A stretch of DNA of 64,000 bases, from NCBI GenBank assembly GCA_019163375.1, contig JAFLKK010000019.1:275586-339585 (forward strand), in the 5' to 3' direction. The notes beneath the pieces were generated by a model. It searched no databases. It worked only from the letters and a program-made list of their open reading frames with translations, and was not told the DNA's origin. Below are positions 53,669 through 61,807 of this stretch, one piece after another; the stretch's first letter is position 1, and each line of letters opens with the position of its first letter. The position numbers and the translations under genes were made by a program. The stretch is from Paludibacter sp. GTDB taxonomy: Bacteria > Bacteroidota > Bacteroidia > Bacteroidales > Paludibacteraceae.

Positions 53669-54303
53669 TGTGTTAGCTTAAACAAGATATATAATGATAA
53701 GAAAAATAGGAATTGACACCCCAGTATTTGTAAGGCTAATTTATTTTGAGTTTTGATATTTAATATTTTAAGTACGGAATGGAAAATCAGCGCCAAAGCA
53801 AACCAGGCCATGTAGTTCTGAAAAGGAATGATTTCGTTTTTCCAATGCCACATATCTAGTTTGGGTGCTACTTGTTCCAAAACGAGGTCGTACAACAACA
53901 TAATTGAAGCAGCTACTATTATTTTGAAAACGCTGTGAAGCTTCCACCTTTCAACCACTGCCGAAGTGGTATAAAGCATAAAAAGCCAGTTTACGCCAAT
54001 AATGAATGGCGTTTCAAATAATTTAAGGCCTAAACCGTTCCCGTAACTGTAGTAACCAAATATTTGTCCTGTGGTTACGCCAATTGCCTCAACTGTAAAG
54101 CTTATAACGTATATTGACAAGAAAAACAATATTGTTTTCAAATCAATTTTACCTGAGTGGAAGAACATGAGTGCTACAAAACTTAAGATGAGTGCAAAGG
54201 GAATTAGTTTTATAAACAGTGGAAATGTAAACGGTAAAGCCATACCGATAACGCCTACAGTATAAAAAATGACGAAAAATATACTTATTGCTTTATACCT
54301 CAT
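53665..54303 (-). CDS. cruF: Carotenoid 1'-hydratase (CruF-like, DUF422)
   Basis: Polytopic membrane protein (212 aa from the ATG at 54303) with the DUF422 signature: GQIFGYYSYGNGLGLKLFET (near residue 83, in two blocks), GVNWLFML (near 107), LYDLVLEQVAPKLDMWHW (near 143) and FQNYMAW. CruF adds water across the C-1',2' double bond of the open psi end of lycopene or gamma-carotene, giving the hydroxyl used by the glycosyltransferase. An upstream ATG (54342) would overlap the cyclase gene. Confidence 0.83.
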   Translation of the reverse strand: MRYKAISIFFVIFYTVGVIGMALPFTFPLFIKLIPFALILSFVALMFFHSGKIDLKTILFFLSIYVISFTVEAIGVTTGQIFGYYSYGNGLGLKLFETPFIIGVNWLFMLYTTSAVVERWKLHSVFKIIVAASIMLLYDLVLEQVAPKLDMWHWKNEIIPFQNYMAWFALALIFHSVLKILNIKTQNKLALQILGCQFLFFLSLYILFKLTQ

Positions 54304-54322
54304 GCTAATATCTTCAAAATTA

Positions 54323-55018
54323 TTATGCTCGTAAGCCAACACTAAAAATTTTCAGTTTGTCTCTTAATAATAGGCTGAATAAAATAAGACTAAATGCATA
54401 GCCAAAATCTTCAATAGGGATTGTTAGAATACGTATCCCCAGGTTTTCAGTGTTATCGTACCACACAACAGGTTCGGCTATAAAACTGCCGGTTAAAATA
54501 GCATTTACAAGTATAAATGGAATAAGTATCACCAGAAATGTGCAGTAATAATTATTCATCATGTTGCTTTTGTCGAAAAATGAGAACAAGAGGACCAGAA
54601 TTACCAACGAGAAAATATATGTTGTGTAGGATTTTTCAAGATTAAATATTACTATACTGAAAGACAGCAAAATCAAACCGACAGAAAGATAGGTTGTCAA
54701 TCTATTCCTAATTCGAAATTGGCTAAAATACAAAACAATAGCATCGTGTAAAAAAATACTTGCATAAGGAATAATAATAAAAAACAACCATTCTTCTATT
54801 GGTAATTTAAAGAATACGATAGTTGAATGATAACGCGGATTAAACCCCCATACTCCCAATTTGGTGAAATAAATATCAAATGTAATATAAAACAATGCTA
54901 CGATAATCAATGACGGAAATAGATATTTCCATTGCTTGTAAAATTGAAGTTTTTTGTCAAAACTCAAAGTCAAAGGGACTAAAATGGAGGAAAGTAATAA
55001 TATTGAATATAACGGCAT
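54323..55018 (-). CDS. crtYcd: Lycopene cyclase, fused CrtYcd type
   Basis: Membrane cyclase (231 aa) with two homologous halves. The first has GVWGFNPRYHS and FFKLPIEEWLFF (near residues 54-80). The second has DNTENLGIRILTIPIEDFGY (near 190-210, in two blocks). This is the fused form of the heterodimeric CrtYc/CrtYd cyclase found in Bacteroidota. It forms beta ends on lycopene. One or two rings may be made; the presence of CruF suggests that one end often stays open. Confidence 0.85.
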   Translation of the reverse strand: MPLYSILLLSSILVPLTLSFDKKLQFYKQWKYLFPSLIIVALFYITFDIYFTKLGVWGFNPRYHSTIVFFKLPIEEWLFFIIIPYASIFLHDAIVLYFSQFRIRNRLTTYLSVGLILLSFSIVIFNLEKSYTTYIFSLVILVLLFSFFDKSNMMNNYYCTFLVILIPFILVNAILTGSFIAEPVVWYDNTENLGIRILTIPIEDFGYAFSLILFSLLLRDKLKIFSVGLRA

Positions 55019-55021
55019 ATC

Positions 55022-55495
55022 TCAACTTTTAAAATATCTGAATGGAAAAACCAATAGGCCATAATTATGAAAATCTTTCTTGTTCTTGGGCCAATGGTGA
55101 GCGGTGTGTGCTTTGATAATTGCTCTGATATAAAAATTCGGATTCTTTCTTAAAAATGGAATCTGTAATCGATTATGAATAATTATATCGTGAATAATAA
55201 AATAGGTGAAACCATATAAAGTAATGCCAATGCTTATATAAACCAAAGGAAATAACTGAAATGAAAACCCGATAATCATTAGTAAAATGGCTGGTATGGC
55301 ATATATTAAAAAGAACAAGTCGTTTTTTTCAAATCGTTTATCTTCGGTTTTTACTGGCAAAGTATGCTGGTGGTCTTTTCGGTGATGATCCTTATGCCAT
55401 TTCCACAAAAAACCATGCATTATGTATTTATGGTTCGACCATGCCACAAATTCCATAAAGAAATAAGAAATGATTAGTAATAGGATGTTTATCAT
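55022..55495 (-). CDS. crtZ: Beta-carotene hydroxylase
   Basis: Di-iron membrane hydroxylase (157 aa) of the fatty-acid hydroxylase/CrtZ family. The His clusters are all present: NHKYIMHG (Hx4H), WHKDHHR (HxxHH), IHDIIIHNR and AHTAHHW. It adds a 3-hydroxyl to the beta ring with O2, so the pathway needs oxygen. It starts 13 bases after tspO and ends 3 bases before crtYcd. Confidence 0.88.
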   Translation of the reverse strand: MINILLLIISYFFMEFVAWSNHKYIMHGFLWKWHKDHHRKDHQHTLPVKTEDKRFEKNDLFFLIYAIPAILLMIIGFSFQLFPLVYISIGITLYGFTYFIIHDIIIHNRLQIPFLRKNPNFYIRAIIKAHTAHHWPKNKKDFHNYGLLVFPFRYFKS

Positions 55496-55508
55496 GTGTT
55501 ATTCTCTT

Positions 55509-55982
55509 TTAATTAAGTAGATAGTAGCTTAAATTGAGCATGGAGGCAAAGCTTACCCATAATAAATATGGAATATTGATATATGCTGTTATTGGTTTGA
55601 TTTTGTAAAACCTAATCATCATTAGCACAATGCTCAGCCATAATAAGACAATTTCGGCAAATGCAAAACCAATTTTATTGAAATAGAAAAAAATAAAACT
55701 CCATGCAAAGTTTAAAGCAAGCTGAATGAGAAAAGTCAGCATCGCAAAATTTCGTTCTTTGCTTTTTTCTTGTTTCCAAATTAGATAAAAGGAAATTCCC
55801 ATAAGTATGTAAAGGGTTGTCCAAACAGGTCCAAATAGCCAATTGGGCGGATTGAACGATGGCCTATTAAGCGTTGCGTACCACCCCGGAATAGCTTCTG
55901 ATGTGAACATTCCTGCGAAAGCTCCTATGCTCAAAGGCAATATGAGAGACAATATAAGTTTGATAATGTTAGATTTTGTCAT
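55509..55982 (-). CDS. tspO: TspO/MBR family tryptophan-rich membrane protein
   Basis: Five-helix membrane protein (157 aa) of the TspO family, with PGWYATLNRPSFNPPNWLFG (residues 32-51) and the following PVWTTLYILMG, and LNFAWSFIFF (near 90). TspO binds and degrades porphyrins and acts in light, oxygen or stress signalling; in Rhodobacter it is linked to carotenoid genes (crtK). Lying inside this operon, it may couple tetrapyrrole or oxidative stress to pigment production. Confidence 0.9.
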   Translation of the reverse strand: MTKSNIIKLILSLILPLSIGAFAGMFTSEAIPGWYATLNRPSFNPPNWLFGPVWTTLYILMGISFYLIWKQEKSKERNFAMLTFLIQLALNFAWSFIFFYFNKIGFAFAEIVLLWLSIVLMMIRFYKIKPITAYINIPYLLWVSFASMLNLSYYLLN

Positions 55983-55987
55983 TAGAT

Positions 55988-56440
55988 TTATTCATTTATT
56001 TCCCACCAGTTTACATCGTCTATTCCCAATACTAATTGATATGCAGCAACTTTAATCCGAAAGATCGCACAATCTTTTGATGATAGAAAAGTGCGTTGTT
56101 CAGGATGTTTAAACACGTGCGATTCAAATGCCGGTTCAAATGCTTCATTGTTTAGCTCTTCGGCATTACCAAAAGCTGTTAATACAGTTATGTCTTGTTG
56201 TCTTATATTGTTAGCACATCTGTTTTCGAACAAAACAGCAACCTTTCCATTTTTTGTCAGGTTATTATATTTGCGGGTACTTCGGTATGTTGCAAAAATA
56301 AGCTCTTTGAAATCATCTGACGGAGTGATAGCAACCAAACTCGCGTGAGGTTGTCCTTCGCCCTCTGTGGCCAAAACTGCGAATGTACAGGATTGAAGTG
56401 CTTCTTGCACATAAGTCTCAATAGTAACCGATTTATTCAT
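55988..56440 (-). CDS. Pyridoxamine 5'-phosphate oxidase-like flavin-binding protein
   Basis: Split beta-barrel flavin protein (150 aa from the ATG at 56440; a start at 56467 would overlap the gene before it). PHASLVAITPSDDFKELIFAT (near residue 25, in two blocks) and TRKYNNLTKNGKVAVLFENR (near 46) are typical of the PNPOx-like/HugZ superfamily. Such proteins bind FMN, F420 or haem. The true partner here is unknown. It is co-transcribed with tspO (5 bases apart), so a role with tetrapyrroles or peroxide stress is plausible. Confidence 0.72.
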   Translation of the reverse strand: MNKSVTIETYVQEALQSCTFAVLATEGEGQPHASLVAITPSDDFKELIFATYRSTRKYNNLTKNGKVAVLFENRCANNIRQQDITVLTAFGNAEELNNEAFEPAFESHVFKHPEQRTFLSSKDCAIFRIKVAAYQLVLGIDDVNWWEINE

Positions 56441-56450
56441 GTGTACTTCT

Positions 56451-56639
56451 TTAATGTCCGCTATCACTATCGTACGAATGCATTAATTTGTCAGCATAAG
56501 CCAAAAGAACTGCCGATATATGAAAAACGATATGAATTCCAATTTGCAGCAATGCATCTTGCAGCGGAATGTTATGTATATCAACAAATGTTTTTAAAAG
56601 ATGCAAGATACTTACTAACCATATTGATAAAAACACCAT
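56451..56639 (-). pseudogene. C-terminal fragment of a UPF0114 (YqhA-like) membrane protein
   Basis: A 62-aa frame whose pattern (WLVSILHLLKTFVDIH, then IHIVFHISAVLLAYADKLMH) resembles the last third of UPF0114 proteins, which are normally about 160-180 aa. The upstream two thirds are missing: idi ends only 6 bases before the ATG. It may be a remnant, but the tight spacing and intact start leave open a small functional membrane protein. Confidence 0.5.
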
Positions 56640-56645
56640 TAGTTA

Positions 56646-57167
56646 TCAATTTGTTTTTGTAATTAAATCGCTTACACGTTCAATTATTTTTTTAAACCAG
56701 ACAGTATAGTTGTTTGGATTCTTTTGAATGTCCCGGATTAAATCGTCGCAGCTAATATATTTATATTCTGCTACTTCATCGGAGTTGATATTGGGGATTA
56801 GATCTGTTGTTCCTATAAAAACATGATCGAGTTCATGTTCGGTAAGCTCGTTATCCAACGCCTCTTTGTATGTGAAACTAAACAACTCTTTTAATGCACA
56901 GTGCATTCCCATTTCTTCTTTCAAACGGCGGTTTGCCGCATCTATATTGCTTTCGTTGGGGAACGGATGCGTGCAGCAAGCATTTGTCCACAACCCACCA
57001 GAGTGATACTTGTTAAATGCTCTGCGTTGCAACAGCCATTCACCAGCCGAATTAAAAATAAACACTGAAATGGCTCTATGTAATAATGCTTTTTTATGGG
57101 CTTCTGTTTTAGCCATTAATCCGATTTCATTATCCTTTTCATCAACTAATATAACATTTTCTTCCAT
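56646..57167 (-). CDS. idi: Isopentenyl-diphosphate delta-isomerase (type 1)
   Basis: Nudix-fold isomerase (173 aa) that interconverts IPP and DMAPP, feeding GGPP synthesis. The catalytic Cys block GGLWTNACCTHPFPNES (near residue 57), the Nudix-like RRLKEEMGMHC (near 83), and the catalytic Glu region ELTEHELDHVFIG (near 109) are complete. It lies 12 bases after crtB. No GGPP synthase gene is in the window, so prenyl chain extension must be encoded elsewhere. Confidence 0.92.
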   Translation of the reverse strand: MEENVILVDEKDNEIGLMAKTEAHKKALLHRAISVFIFNSAGEWLLQRRAFNKYHSGGLWTNACCTHPFPNESNIDAANRRLKEEMGMHCALKELFSFTYKEALDNELTEHELDHVFIGTTDLIPNINSDEVAEYKYISCDDLIRDIQKNPNNYTVWFKKIIERVSDLITKTN

Positions 57168-57179
57168 TTGCGTATTCTT

Positions 57180-58022
57180 TTAAATAATATTGAGTTGGAA
57201 TTTTAAATATGCTTTACAGAGTAACATTAGTTTGGTTGAGTCTGAAACCCGAATCCGTTTTTCCAGTAATTCATTGGCCGGAATAATCTTCAAATTTTGC
57301 AATAATTTTGTATAATAAATAAAGGCTATATAAACGGCAAGTTTTGATTTTCCGGGTAACCTGTTGATGCCTTCTTTTGCTTCTTTAAAATCATTTTCAA
57401 TATCTATAATTAAATCATTTTTTATGTCTTCATTAAAGCTATTTGTATTAAATTGAGGGAAGTACGTTCTGTCTAAATCTTCAATATCTGCTTTCAAATC
57501 GCGCAAGAAATTTACTTTCTGGAAAGCAGATCCCAATTTCATAGCCGGTTTTTCTAATTCATTGTAAAGTTGTGTATTCCCATTTACAAATACCATTAAA
57601 CACATTAGACCAACAACATCTGCCGATCCATAAATGTATTCTTTTAATTCAGAATTATTCCTATAAATTTGCTTGTTCAAATCTGTTTTCATGCTTTTTA
57701 AAAAAGAGTCAATCAGATGAGTGGGTATGTTGTATTTTTTTACCGTAATAGAAAAAGAATGTAATACAGGGTTCATGCTGATTTCATTGGCCATAGCATC
57801 ATAAAAATCACGCTCAAAATTAGCCAAAACCAGTTTTTGATTTATGGAATGAAATGAATCTACAATTTCATCGGCTAACCTTACAAAACCATATATACTA
57901 TAAATTGCTTGTCGCATTTCCTGAGGCAAAAAGCTTACAGCTATAGAAAATGAAGTGCTATACCTTTGGGTAATTATCTTGCTCGTTTTAAAAGATATTT
58001 CAGTGTATAAATCCATTGTCAT
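57180..58022 (-). CDS. crtB: Phytoene synthase
   Basis: Squalene/phytoene synthase (280 aa), joining two GGPP to phytoene. Both Asp-rich motifs are visible: VRLADEIVDSFH (near residue 45) and NFLRDLKADIEDLDRTYFPQ (near 167). The YSTSFSIAVSFLP start (near 20) is typical of CrtB rather than squalene synthases. First gene of the carotenoid operon; no TAnnTTTG box is found just upstream. A second ATG at 58016 is possible. Confidence 0.92.
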   Translation of the reverse strand: MTMDLYTEISFKTSKIITQRYSTSFSIAVSFLPQEMRQAIYSIYGFVRLADEIVDSFHSINQKLVLANFERDFYDAMANEISMNPVLHSFSITVKKYNIPTHLIDSFLKSMKTDLNKQIYRNNSELKEYIYGSADVVGLMCLMVFVNGNTQLYNELEKPAMKLGSAFQKVNFLRDLKADIEDLDRTYFPQFNTNSFNEDIKNDLIIDIENDFKEAKEGINRLPGKSKLAVYIAFIYYTKLLQNLKIIPANELLEKRIRVSDSTKLMLLCKAYLKFQLNII

Positions 58023-58140
58023 TTGTTTAATTGTTCGATAATTAAAAACACGATGAAGGTTACTTATTTTACATTTCGATTCGTTTAGCTGTTTTTTCTC
58101 TTCTGATATAGGCTGTTTTTTGAGTGTTTCCTAATTTATT

Positions 58141-58706
58141 ACTGCAATTTTATTTATTATTCCTTTGAATATGAATCCACGAAACAGAAGTGCCGAGTAC
58201 CAATACAATCTGCCGAATAAGCTTGGTGGTCAAAAGCTTACTGTCTGTATAAGACAATTATCTTCGTCAATTTGAAATTCCAACCATGCTTCTCCGGGTA
58301 GTTACATTTCTGTATATAATCGTAATATTTTAAGTTTAAGTTTTGCCAATTACCGCAACTATGGGTTCATATTATATTTTAGCCAACGCGATGCAATCAT
58401 AAAAGGTAATTTCTTGATTAAATCGCTAATGATTTCAAACGAAACACTTCCTGAACCGACTATTATCGCAGCCTTTGTTGTAGTGAGTGCAAAATTAGAA
58501 TCCGACAAAAGAGTTTCCACTTTTTTTCTCGATGCCAAATGTCTTGATAAATCATTGGCATTGCTGATCCCACTAAGGAAAATAACCTGTTTGAGACTTG
58601 TTTGTTTAATACGTTTTTTTAAATTAGAAGTCCATATTTCTTCCATATTTTCAAAGTCGCCGTTTTGTGTTGACATAGAATGGATAAGGTAATATTTGCA
58701 TTATAA
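58141..58706 (-). pseudogene. Decayed SDR/DUF2867 NAD(P)-binding protein
   Basis: A broken gene upstream of crtB. An open stretch at 58359-58676 encodes KQVIFLSGISNANDLSRHL and IIVGSGSVSFEIISDL, part of an NmrA-like SDR with DUF2867. Its frame reads upstream through YYLIHSM, meeting a stop near 58710. After TAG (58359-58361) the same frame resumes with LPGEAWLEFQIDEDN and, beyond a TGA, LFGRLYWYS and FRGFIFKGIINKIA, which is the family's C-terminus. A middle part of perhaps 150-200 residues and most of the N-terminus are gone. Stops in frame: TAG, TAA (one near 58312, where the family has EMK) and TGA (near 58233). Confidence 0.75.
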
Positions 58707-59000
58707 ACAAATATCTGTTGGATTAGATTTTTTAAAATATTTAATTTACAAACTTACAAAATTTTGTTGATAAAATTTTAAAAATAATGTTTTGTGATAA
58801 AAAAAATAGAGAATCAATTCACGCAATCTAACCAACTTATTCTAAGACTGAAAGCATGAAGCATCTATGCATATTTAAATTGCTGCTCCTTAGTAAAGTT
58901 TTTTTGTAGGTTATTCTTCCTTTATTCTGTCAACGCGCTAGCTGTTTTTTTTTCTGATAAAAATCAAAAAAATATATTTAGGTACTGCAATATCAAAACA
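58707..59000. other. AT-rich gap between the pseudogene and dnaK
   Basis: Nearly 300 bases, strongly AT-rich, with short self-complementary A/T stretches (for example around 58757-58790). I see no gene, promoter of consensus type, or RNA. It may contain further unrecognisable pseudogene DNA. Confidence 0.4.
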
Positions 59001-59036
59001 AAACCGCCCCATCTGAAATCTCAGATGGGGCGGTTT
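59001..59036. terminator. Terminator of dnaK
   Basis: Perfect 16-bp G/C-rich stem (59001-59016 and 59021-59036) with a 4-base loop. On the minus strand it is followed by TGTTTTG. It starts with the same aaaccgccc as the hairpin at 49653. Confidence 0.85.
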
Positions 59037-59046
59037 CTATCTTATT

Positions 59047-59082
59047 CCTCTCTCCTTGAGGAGAGGGGTTAGGGGTGAGGTC
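59047..59082. repeat. REP-like palindrome (family A) next to dnaK
   Basis: Stem 59047-59056 and 59059-59068 (one wobble), followed by ttaggggtgaggt. Same element as at 20677-20735. It lies 2 bases past the dnaK stop and before its terminator. Confidence 0.75.
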
Positions 59083-59084
59083 TA

Positions 59085-60989
59085 TTATTTCACTTCTTCG
59101 AAGTCAACATCAGTTACATCACCTTCTTTGTTGCCTTGGCTTTGTTGTCCGCCGGCGTTAGGTTGTGCCTGACCTTCTTGTGCATTTTGAGCATTGTACA
59201 TCTCCTGGCTTGCAGCTTGGAACGCAGTGTTTACTTCGTTAGTTGCGGCGTCGATAGCATCAATGTCTTGTGCCTGGTGAGCAGCTTTTAATTTTGTCAA
59301 AGCATCTTCGATCGGGCCTTTTTTGTCAGCTGGGATTTTATCTCCAATTTCAGAAAGTTGTTTTTCTGTTTGGAAAATCAAGCTGTCAGCATGGTTTAAT
59401 TTGTCGATTTTTTCTTTTTCTTTAGCATCGCTGTCAGCATTAGCAGCAGCTTCGTCTTTCATACGTTTGATTTCTGCATCGCTCAAACCAGATGATGCTT
59501 CGATACGAATACGTTGTTCTTTGCCGGTTGCTTTATCTTTAGCCGAAACGTGTAAGATCCCGTTAGCATCAATATCAAAAGTTACTTCAATTTGTGGTTC
59601 ACCACGACGAGAAGGCATGATACCATCCAAGTGGAAACGACCGATTGATTTATTTTGATTAGCCATTGGACGCTCACCTTGTAGGATATGAATTTCTACA
59701 GAAGGTTGATTGTCGGCAGCAGTTGTAAATGTTTCCGATTTTTTAGTTGGAATAGTTGTGTTCGACTCGATTAAACGTGTCATTACACTTCCCATAGTTT
59801 CGATACCCAACGAAAGTGGAGTAACATCAAGCAACAATACATCGGTTACTTCACCTGTCAATACACCACCTTGAATAGCAGCACCTACAGCAACAACTTC
59901 GTCAGGGTTAACACCTTTTGAAGCCGCTTTTCCGAAGAATTTCTCAACAGCTGTCTGGATAGCAGGGATACGTGTTGAACCACCTACTAAAATAATTTCG
60001 TCAATATCGCTGATGCTCAAACCTGCATTTTTCAATGCTGTTTTACAAGGGTCGATAGTACGTTGAATCAAATCGTCAATTAATTGCTCGAATTTAGCAC
60101 GGGTTAATGTACGTACCAAGTGACGTGGCACACCATCAACAGGCATAATATATGGCAAGTTGATTTCTGAAGAAGTTGTATTCGATAATTCGATTTTTGC
60201 TTTTTCAGCAGCTTCTTTCAAACGTTGCAAAGCCATTGGGTCTTTGCTAAGGTCGATATTGCTGTTTTCGTTTTTGAATTCTTGTACCAACCAGTCGATA
60301 ATACGGTGGTCAAAGTCATCACCACCAAGGTGAGTATCACCATCGGTCGATTTTACTTCAAATACACCATCGCCAAGCTCAAGTACAGAAACGTCATGAG
60401 TACCACCACCGCAGTCGAAGACCACGATTTTCATGTCTTTGTTTGTTTTGTCCAAACCATAAGCCAAAGCAGCAGCAGTTGGTTCGTTTACAATACGACG
60501 AACATTCAAACCTGCAATTTCGCCGGCCTCTTTAGTTGCCTGACGTTGAGCATCGTTAAAGTAAGCAGGTACAGTGATAACTGCATCGGTTACTTCAGTT
60601 CCAAGATAATCTTCAGCTGTTTTTTTCATTTTTTGAAGAATGATAGCCGAAATTTCCTGAGCAGAATACATACGTCCGTCGATGTCAACACGAGCAGTGT
60701 TGTTGTCGCCTTTTACTACTTTAAATGGCACACGTCCGATTTCTTTCGTCAAACGGTCATAGGTTTCACCCATAAAACGTTTGATAGAAAATACAGTTTT
60801 AGTTGGGTTGGTAATGGCTTGACGTTTTGCAGGATCACCCACTTTACGTTCGCCACCTTCAATAAATCCTACTACGGAAGGAGTGGTACGTTTTCCTTCG
60901 CTGTTTGAGATAACGATAGGTTCGTTACCCTCCATTACAGAAACACACGAGTTGGTGGTTCCTAAGTCAATTCCAATAATTTTTCCCAT
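59085..60989 (-). CDS. dnaK: Chaperone protein DnaK (Hsp70)
   Basis: Full-length Hsp70 (634 aa). ATPase motifs: [18 protein letters not shown] at the start, [20 protein letters not shown] (near residue 135), [13 protein letters not shown] (near 190) and [13 protein letters not shown] (near 335). The linker/substrate domain has [18 protein letters not shown] (near 380). The C-terminus is a Gln/Gly-rich tail ending [11 protein letters not shown]. It folds and protects proteins with DnaJ and GrpE, neither of which is adjacent. Repeated TTCTGAC motifs lie upstream (61085-61141). Confidence 0.96.
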   Translation of the reverse strand: MGKIIGIDLGTTNSCVSVMEGNEPIVISNSEGKRTTPSVVGFIEGGERKVGDPAKRQAITNPTKTVFSIKRFMGETYDRLTKEIGRVPFKVVKGDNNTARVDIDGRMYSAQEISAIILQKMKKTAEDYLGTEVTDAVITVPAYFNDAQRQATKEAGEIAGLNVRRIVNEPTAAALAYGLDKTNKDMKIVVFDCGGGTHDVSVLELGDGVFEVKSTDGDTHLGGDDFDHRIIDWLVQEFKNENSNIDLSKDPMALQRLKEAAEKAKIELSNTTSSEINLPYIMPVDGVPRHLVRTLTRAKFEQLIDDLIQRTIDPCKTALKNAGLSISDIDEIILVGGSTRIPAIQTAVEKFFGKAASKGVNPDEVVAVGAAIQGGVLTGEVTDVLLLDVTPLSLGIETMGSVMTRLIESNTTIPTKKSETFTTAADNQPSVEIHILQGERPMANQNKSIGRFHLDGIMPSRRGEPQIEVTFDIDANGILHVSAKDKATGKEQRIRIEASSGLSDAEIKRMKDEAAANADSDAKEKEKIDKLNHADSLIFQTEKQLSEIGDKIPADKKGPIEDALTKLKAAHQAQDIDAIDAATNEVNTAFQAASQEMYNAQNAQEGQAQPNAGGQQSQGNKEGDVTDVDFEEVK

Positions 60990-61084
60990 AATCTTTTTTA
61001 TTATTTTATTTTTTCAGTTATTTCTGATATGTTTTTTAGTACGCTTCACATTTTACAAAGGATGTGCCAACTACAAATTGGTGG

Positions 61085-61141
61085 TCAGAAATCTGAATTT
61101 GTCAGAAAAAGTCAGAATAGGGGAGATGTTTAGTCAGAAAA
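61085..61141 (-). promoter_or_regulatory. Repeated TTTCTGAC motifs upstream of dnaK
   Basis: Read on the minus strand, TTTCTGAC or a close variant occurs at 61141-61134, 61119-61112, 61109-61102 and 61092-61085, 96-152 bases upstream of the dnaK start. They look like operator or activator sites. No known regulator is assigned. Confidence 0.45.
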
Positions 61142-61177
61142 TGCTGACAAAAGGGCAGGATATGGCAGGAAATGTAG

Positions 61178-61205
61178 GAGCAAGAGGTCAGAGGCAAGAA
61201 GTAAG
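61178..61205. repeat. Heptad array upstream of dnaK
   Basis: Units gagcaag, aggtcag, aggcaag, aagtaag. It is the reverse complement of the cttacct-type family seen at 27543, 29579 and 61285. Confidence 0.6.
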
Positions 61206-61284
61206 TATTGGGAATAATATGATTGTAGGGTAGGGAAGGCATAACTTTGCTTGTAGGTATAAGTTTTTAATCACTGACACATTC

Positions 61285-61319
61285 CTTACCTCTAACTTCT
61301 TGTCTCTTACTCCTAAAAG
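61285..61319. repeat. Heptad array overlapping the folK promoter
   Basis: Units cttacct, ctaactt, cttgtct, cttactc, ctaaaag. The likely -33 TTG (61300-61302) lies inside it, so a change in unit number would change the promoter. Confidence 0.65.
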
Positions 61320-61330
61320 ACTTACCTTTG
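61300..61330 (+). promoter_or_regulatory. Promoter of folK with a very short leader
   Basis: TTG (61300-61302), 20 bases, TACCTTTG (61323-61330). Transcription should start near 61337, about 10 bases before the ATG at 61347. Confidence 0.6.
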
Positions 61331-61346
61331 CACCAAACTTCACTTT

Positions 61347-61802
61347 ATGGCATTAGTATATCTGGGTCTTGGTACAAATTTGGGCGAAAAGGAGCGTAAT
61401 CTGAACGATGCAATAATTTTTTTGTCGCAGGAGGTAGGATTTGTAATTCGGTCATCAACATTTTATACGTCTAAACCCTGGGGTTTTGAGTCGGATAATG
61501 ACTTCCTGAATGCGGTGGTATTAATTGATACAAATCTTACACCTTTTGATGTGCTGAGCAAAACGCAGGAGATTGAAAAAAGTCTCGGGCGTACTGCTAA
61601 GACAATAAGCGGATATTCCGATAGGTTGATTGATATTGATATTCTGTTGTACGATAATTTAATTATCGACCAGCCAACATTAAAAATCCCGCATCCACTT
61701 ATCGCAGAACGGGATTTTGTAATTATTCCTTTGACCGAAATAGCACCTGAGCTGGTACATCCTGTTTTCGGCAGAAAAATGGTAGAACTATTGAATCGGT
61801 GA
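61347..61802 (+). CDS. folK: 2-amino-4-hydroxy-6-hydroxymethyldihydropteridine diphosphokinase
   Basis: HPPK (151 aa), transferring pyrophosphate from ATP to the pterin in folate synthesis. Starts with VYLGLGTNLGEKERNLNDAI and has the metal/ATP signature GYSDRLIDIDILLYD (near residue 90) and LKIPHPLIAERDFVIIPL (near 110). Usual length. It stands alone, with converging DUF2007 gene 5 bases downstream. Confidence 0.93.
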   Translation: MALVYLGLGTNLGEKERNLNDAIIFLSQEVGFVIRSSTFYTSKPWGFESDNDFLNAVVLIDTNLTPFDVLSKTQEIEKSLGRTAKTISGYSDRLIDIDILLYDNLIIDQPTLKIPHPLIAERDFVIIPLTEIAPELVHPVFGRKMVELLNR

Positions 61803-61807
61803 AGAAC

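Larger units (their letters stand above)
60990..61346. other. Divergent intergenic region dnaK / folK
   Basis: This 357-base gap holds repeated TTTCTGAC motifs upstream of dnaK, two heptad arrays in opposite orientation (61178-61205, 61285-61319) and the folK promoter. No consensus TAnnTTTG box faces dnaK, so dnaK may use a weaker or alternative promoter. Confidence 0.55.

Noticed and set aside
58359..58676. Intact 105-aa gene upstream of crtB
   Set aside because: The frame continues past its stop into recognisable C-terminal parts of the same family, so it is a fragment of a pseudogene.
60225..60908. 227-aa reading frame antisense to dnaK
   Set aside because: A long antisense frame is common over highly biased dnaK codons; the Phe/Ser/Val-rich product has no domain.
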